Positions 61,296-64,000 of a DNA stretch of 64,000 nt are shown piece by piece. A program made the translations under genes and the position numbers. Position 1 is the first letter of the stretch, and every line of letters starts with the position of its first letter. The DNA lies in the NCBI GenBank assembly GCA_000437395.1, contig FR898166.1, forward strand, positions 72,445 through 136,444, given 5' to 3'. A model generated the notes under the pieces. The model was not told where the DNA came from, did not search any database, and saw only the letters and a list, made by a program, of their open reading frames with translations. Origin of the DNA: Clostridium sp. CAG:288 (GTDB lineage Bacteria; Bacillota_I; Bacilli_A; RFN20; CAG-288).

Positions 61296-63173
61296 ATGAA
61301 CAAGAATGAAACCGAAGCTTTAGATATTTATCAAGAAATAATGGCTAAAAAGCATTTAGGAAAAAATATAAAAAAACTAAATGACTTAGCTGATGATGAA
61401 GATCCTTTTGCTTTTTATGTTATAGGAAAAATATACCTCATAGGACTAAATGACATTCCTGTCAATAAACGCAAAGCTAAAAAGTATTTTAATAAAGCGT
61501 ATCCTAAATTAGTTGCTTTAGCAGATAGAGGAAACGAAAAAGCTGAAGCAATAGTTAATTCGTATGATACTTTGTTTGAAGATACAAAAAAAGAAGTTGA
61601 AAAAAATAAGAAGGCAAAAAAATCTGAGATTTTACCTAAATCACTTATTGTTGCTAAGGCCTTAGAAGAAATAGAAGATCCAGTTAAATACCTTTTAGAA
61701 AATAAAAAACTAGATAGAGCAATTAAAAAGATTAATTCCGAAATAGATAAAAATAACGGTTATGCATATTTTATTGCTGGTGCAATTAAACGATATGGAA
61801 TAAAAGATGTTAGCGTTAGTATTTCAGCAAGTAATAAACTTTTTGCTAAAGCTTATAAAATTTTAAATGAATATGATGAGAAATTAGCATATAGAATGCT
61901 AGCATGTATATATAGAGATGGATTTGGAAAGATTAGTAAAGATGAAGAAAAATCTTTAGAGTTATTTGCTAAATCTAGCTCTTTGGGTGATGTTAAATCA
62001 AGTGTTTATTTAGCACAATATTATGAATTGCCAGAACATTTAGACATAACTAAGTCTAATATTTATTGGGATATTGCTACTTCTCAAGGATCGACTAAAG
62101 CAGTTCAGTCACTAAACGATGAAAAGAAGGATTATGATCACAAAGATATAACAATATATCCTCTTAAAGAGTTTAAAAAGGAAAAACATAAAAAAATATC
62201 TGAAGAAAACAAAGAAGATACGCCGTTAGAAAGCGTTGCAACTGTTGATGATAGTGAGAAAGTTGAAGCTAAAGAAGTTGATTCTAATAAAATCGAAACA
62301 CAAGATTACGATGTTCCTGAGTCAAAAGCTGTTTCTGATGAAGAAATAATTGAACGAAATCATCTTTTTGTTGGAAGTGTTTTTTCTAAAGCTCAAAAAT
62401 TAGATATAAAGGATGTTCCTGATGAGAGTGAAAACTCGAATTTAAATAATAAACAGCTTGAAGTTGGAACAAAAGAAATTGAAAACAACTCAGAAAAATC
62501 TTTAGAGACAAAAGAAGAAACAATCTTGTTACAAGATGATAAAGATAATTTAGTTCACGAGGCTGCTGAAGAAAATCTTGATGTTTTAAAAAAAGAAGTA
62601 TTAGTAGAGAATAAAGATGATAAAAAAGCAAATATTTATTTGCTAAATGGTATCCATATGCTTAAAGATACTAATGAAGAAAGAAAAGTTGATGCGATAA
62701 AAGTTATTAAAGATTCAGCGAAATATGGATCTGTTAGAGCATTGGTTCTTCTAGGTTATCTTTATGAAAAAGGAATTACTGTTACACAAAATAATTCAGT
62801 TGCAAATGAATATTATAATTTGGCAATTGAAAACGGATCTTTAAACGCAAAATATAGACAAGGACTTATCGAATTAAGCGATGGCAAAGATATCGGACTT
62901 TATAAAATACGTGAGGCAGCCAAGCAAGGTCTTCCACAAGCCTTAAATGAAATGGGAAATTTCTATATGAATGGAAGATTTGGATTAAAAGATTTTAATA
63001 AAGCCTATGCTTTTTATCGTCTTGCTGCCGAACGTGGTGATGCTAAAGCCTATTATAATATGTCAATTATTGATCGCAATCTTAAGCACGATGATATAGC
63101 TGATGAAAATTATAAGAAAGCTTGTGAGTTAGGATATAATTCAACTGATTCCAAAGAAGAAATGTCGTTTTAA
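61296..63173 (+). CDS. Sel1-like repeat protein
   Basis: A 625-residue soluble protein. Sel1-type (TPR-related) helical repeats are seen at about residues 30-75 (YVIGKIYLIGLNDIPVNKRK), 150-260 (MLACIYRDGFGKISKDEEKS, VYLAQYYELPEHLDITKSN) and 450-600 (LLGYLYEKGITVTQNNSVA, LNEMGNFYMNGRFGLKDFNK). Between the repeat blocks is a highly acidic, disordered stretch (about 270-440, rich in Glu, Lys, Asp and Ser). Such proteins act as scaffolds for complexes, and no partner can be named. It has no signal peptide, so it is probably cytoplasmic. GAGG lies eight bases before the ATG at 61296. Confidence 0.88.
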   Translation: MNKNETEALDIYQEIMAKKHLGKNIKKLNDLADDEDPFAFYVIGKIYLIGLNDIPVNKRKAKKYFNKAYPKLVALADRGNEKAEAIVNSYDTLFEDTKKEVEKNKKAKKSEILPKSLIVAKALEEIEDPVKYLLENKKLDRAIKKINSEIDKNNGYAYFIAGAIKRYGIKDVSVSISASNKLFAKAYKILNEYDEKLAYRMLACIYRDGFGKISKDEEKSLELFAKSSSLGDVKSSVYLAQYYELPEHLDITKSNIYWDIATSQGSTKAVQSLNDEKKDYDHKDITIYPLKEFKKEKHKKISEENKEDTPLESVATVDDSEKVEAKEVDSNKIETQDYDVPESKAVSDEEIIERNHLFVGSVFSKAQKLDIKDVPDESENSNLNNKQLEVGTKEIENNSEKSLETKEETILLQDDKDNLVHEAAEENLDVLKKEVLVENKDDKKANIYLLNGIHMLKDTNEERKVDAIKVIKDSAKYGSVRALVLLGYLYEKGITVTQNNSVANEYYNLAIENGSLNAKYRQGLIELSDGKDIGLYKIREAAKQGLPQALNEMGNFYMNGRFGLKDFNKAYAFYRLAAERGDAKAYYNMSIIDRNLKHDDIADENYKKACELGYNSTDSKEEMSF

Positions 63174-63229
63174 AAAATGCTCTGTGTAATACATATATTT
63201 ATTAATGTATTCACGAGCTTTTTAATTGT

Positions 63230-63862
63230 TTATAACCAATAGTAGATATCATCATCAGTTACAGCATAAAAAATTATTTCTTCTTGAAAATATATTTCTG
63301 GATTAATAAATCCATAACAAGATTCATAATTATCGTATTTAACTTTTTTAATTAAATTTTCTTTTAAAATGTCACTTATTCTAAAATAAACCTTTAAATA
63401 TACATCATCGTCGAATAAATCGAGTATTTGAGATAGTTCAGTTTTAATTAAACAATTTTTGCAATCAAGATTGTCAGTTAATAATTCTAATTTATTAAAA
63501 CTGCTTAATATATAGTCATTTAATTCACTTTCGATTTTTGCATAGTTTGAGATAATTAATTTACTATACATATTTTTAATCTCTAATTCTTCTTTTTTAA
63601 ATTTAATATATTGATTTGAACAAACAAAATCTTCGTTAAATAGAGAATTGATATAAAGTGAAAAGCCTTCTTTATAAATTGAATTGTATTTATCCTTATA
63701 TTGATTCTCTATGAGGTTAAGGAATTTATGCTTTCTTTCTACAAAATTGTTGAAAGAAGGCAATTGTTGTAGAAATTCGTTTATACAATTTTTATATTTG
63801 AAACTTATCATATTGCCATTAATTGATAAACGCTCAAAAATTGTTTCATATTTAACTTTCAT
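63230..63862 (-). CDS. hypothetical protein
   Basis: A 210-residue soluble protein, taken from the ATG at 63862, six bases after AGGTG; a GTG at 63871 is less likely. It is predicted mostly helical with many Ile, Lys, Asn and Tyr and a CKNC pair at about residue 130. It has no signal peptide, membrane segment or motif I recognise. Convergent with the Sel1-repeat gene. The remaining bases to the right edge (63872-64000) are very AT-rich and show no gene. Confidence 0.55.
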   Translation of the reverse strand: MKVKYETIFERLSINGNMISFKYKNCINEFLQQLPSFNNFVERKHKFLNLIENQYKDKYNSIYKEGFSLYINSLFNEDFVCSNQYIKFKKEELEIKNMYSKLIISNYAKIESELNDYILSSFNKLELLTDNLDCKNCLIKTELSQILDLFDDDVYLKVYFRISDILKENLIKKVKYDNYESCYGFINPEIYFQEEIIFYAVTDDDIYYWL

Positions 63863-64000
63863 TATTAACACCTAATATGTAATATATTTTATTAAATTAT
63901 ATAAAAAAATAAATACCATATATTCATAAATAAAAATATTTTGGAAAAATATAAAAAAGACTTGAAATATATTCCCAGTTATGGTTTAATAATCGAGTCG

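Noticed and set aside
1..64000. Mollicute genetic code (TGA as Trp)
   Set aside because: TGA ends lon, the response-regulator gene and a permease gene at natural ends, and Trp positions use TGG.
1..64000. Prophage, insertion sequence, tRNA or rRNA genes
   Set aside because: No transposase, integrase, terminal inverted repeats, tRNA cloverleaf or rRNA segments were recognised in any gene-free stretch.

Overview
The window is a 64 kb piece of an AT-rich, low-GC bacterial chromosome. TGA is a stop (it ends lon at 51631 and the response-regulator gene at 22626) and TGG is read as Trp, so the standard bacterial code applies and not the mollicute code. Surface proteins are lipoproteins with a lipobox followed by Ser/Thr/Asn-rich linkers. 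Gene content and the order tig-lon-engB-(spoVID-like)-(ysxE-like)-valS-radC-(minC-like)-minD-(spoIVFA-like)-spoIVFB match the Bacillus arrangement in reduced form. The source is most likely an uncultured, small-genome member of the Bacilli near the Erysipelotrichia/Mollicutes branch, possibly from an animal gut, and it keeps sporulation-related genes. This placement is inference; there is no rRNA in the window. | Layout. 1-2.2 kb: 3' part of a PilB/GspE ATPase and a small lipoprotein. 2.2-3.6 kb: a flavodoxin-like and a flavin-reductase-like protein. 3.6-6.5 kb: a repeat-bearing spacer and an 893-residue repetitive lipoprotein. 6.7-13.3 kb: addB, addA and glyA. 13.3-35.0 kb: a carbohydrate locus. 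It holds two parallel beta-helix glycosidase-like lipoproteins, a five-module lipoprotein, a decayed acetyltransferase gene, a YesN/YesM-type two-component system, an orphan membrane sensor, a sugar ABC importer, two GH65 phosphorylases and a beta-phosphoglucomutase fused to the importer ATPase. 35.1-41 kb: C69 dipeptidase, an SsuABC/ThiXYZ-like importer, mgtE and a FeoA-like protein. 41.2-42.9 kb: a NifU-like/GGGtGRT pair. 43.0-46.1 kb: a small operon with two TadB/TadC-like membrane proteins. 46.1-47.8 kb: dapA and an unknown gene. 47.9-61.2 kb: the conserved housekeeping, division and sporulation block, with upp and a T-box ahead of valS. 61.3-63.9 kb: a Sel1-repeat protein and an unknown gene. 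| How the parts fit. In the sugar locus, extracellular lipoproteins would trim a polysaccharide and the importer would bring in oligosaccharides. The inverting GH65 enzymes would phosphorolyse them to beta-glucose-1-phosphate, and the HAD half of the fusion would convert that to glucose-6-phosphate, while its other half powers import. Three copies of a TTGCAG-type direct repeat, with half-sites 20-21 bp apart, precede the two glycosidase-like genes and the importer operon. In the two clear cases the promoter-proximal half-site starts exactly 39 bp before a TATAAT box. They are good candidates for the operator of the AraC-type response regulator encoded in the same locus. | No tRNA, rRNA, CRISPR array, insertion sequence or prophage was recognised.
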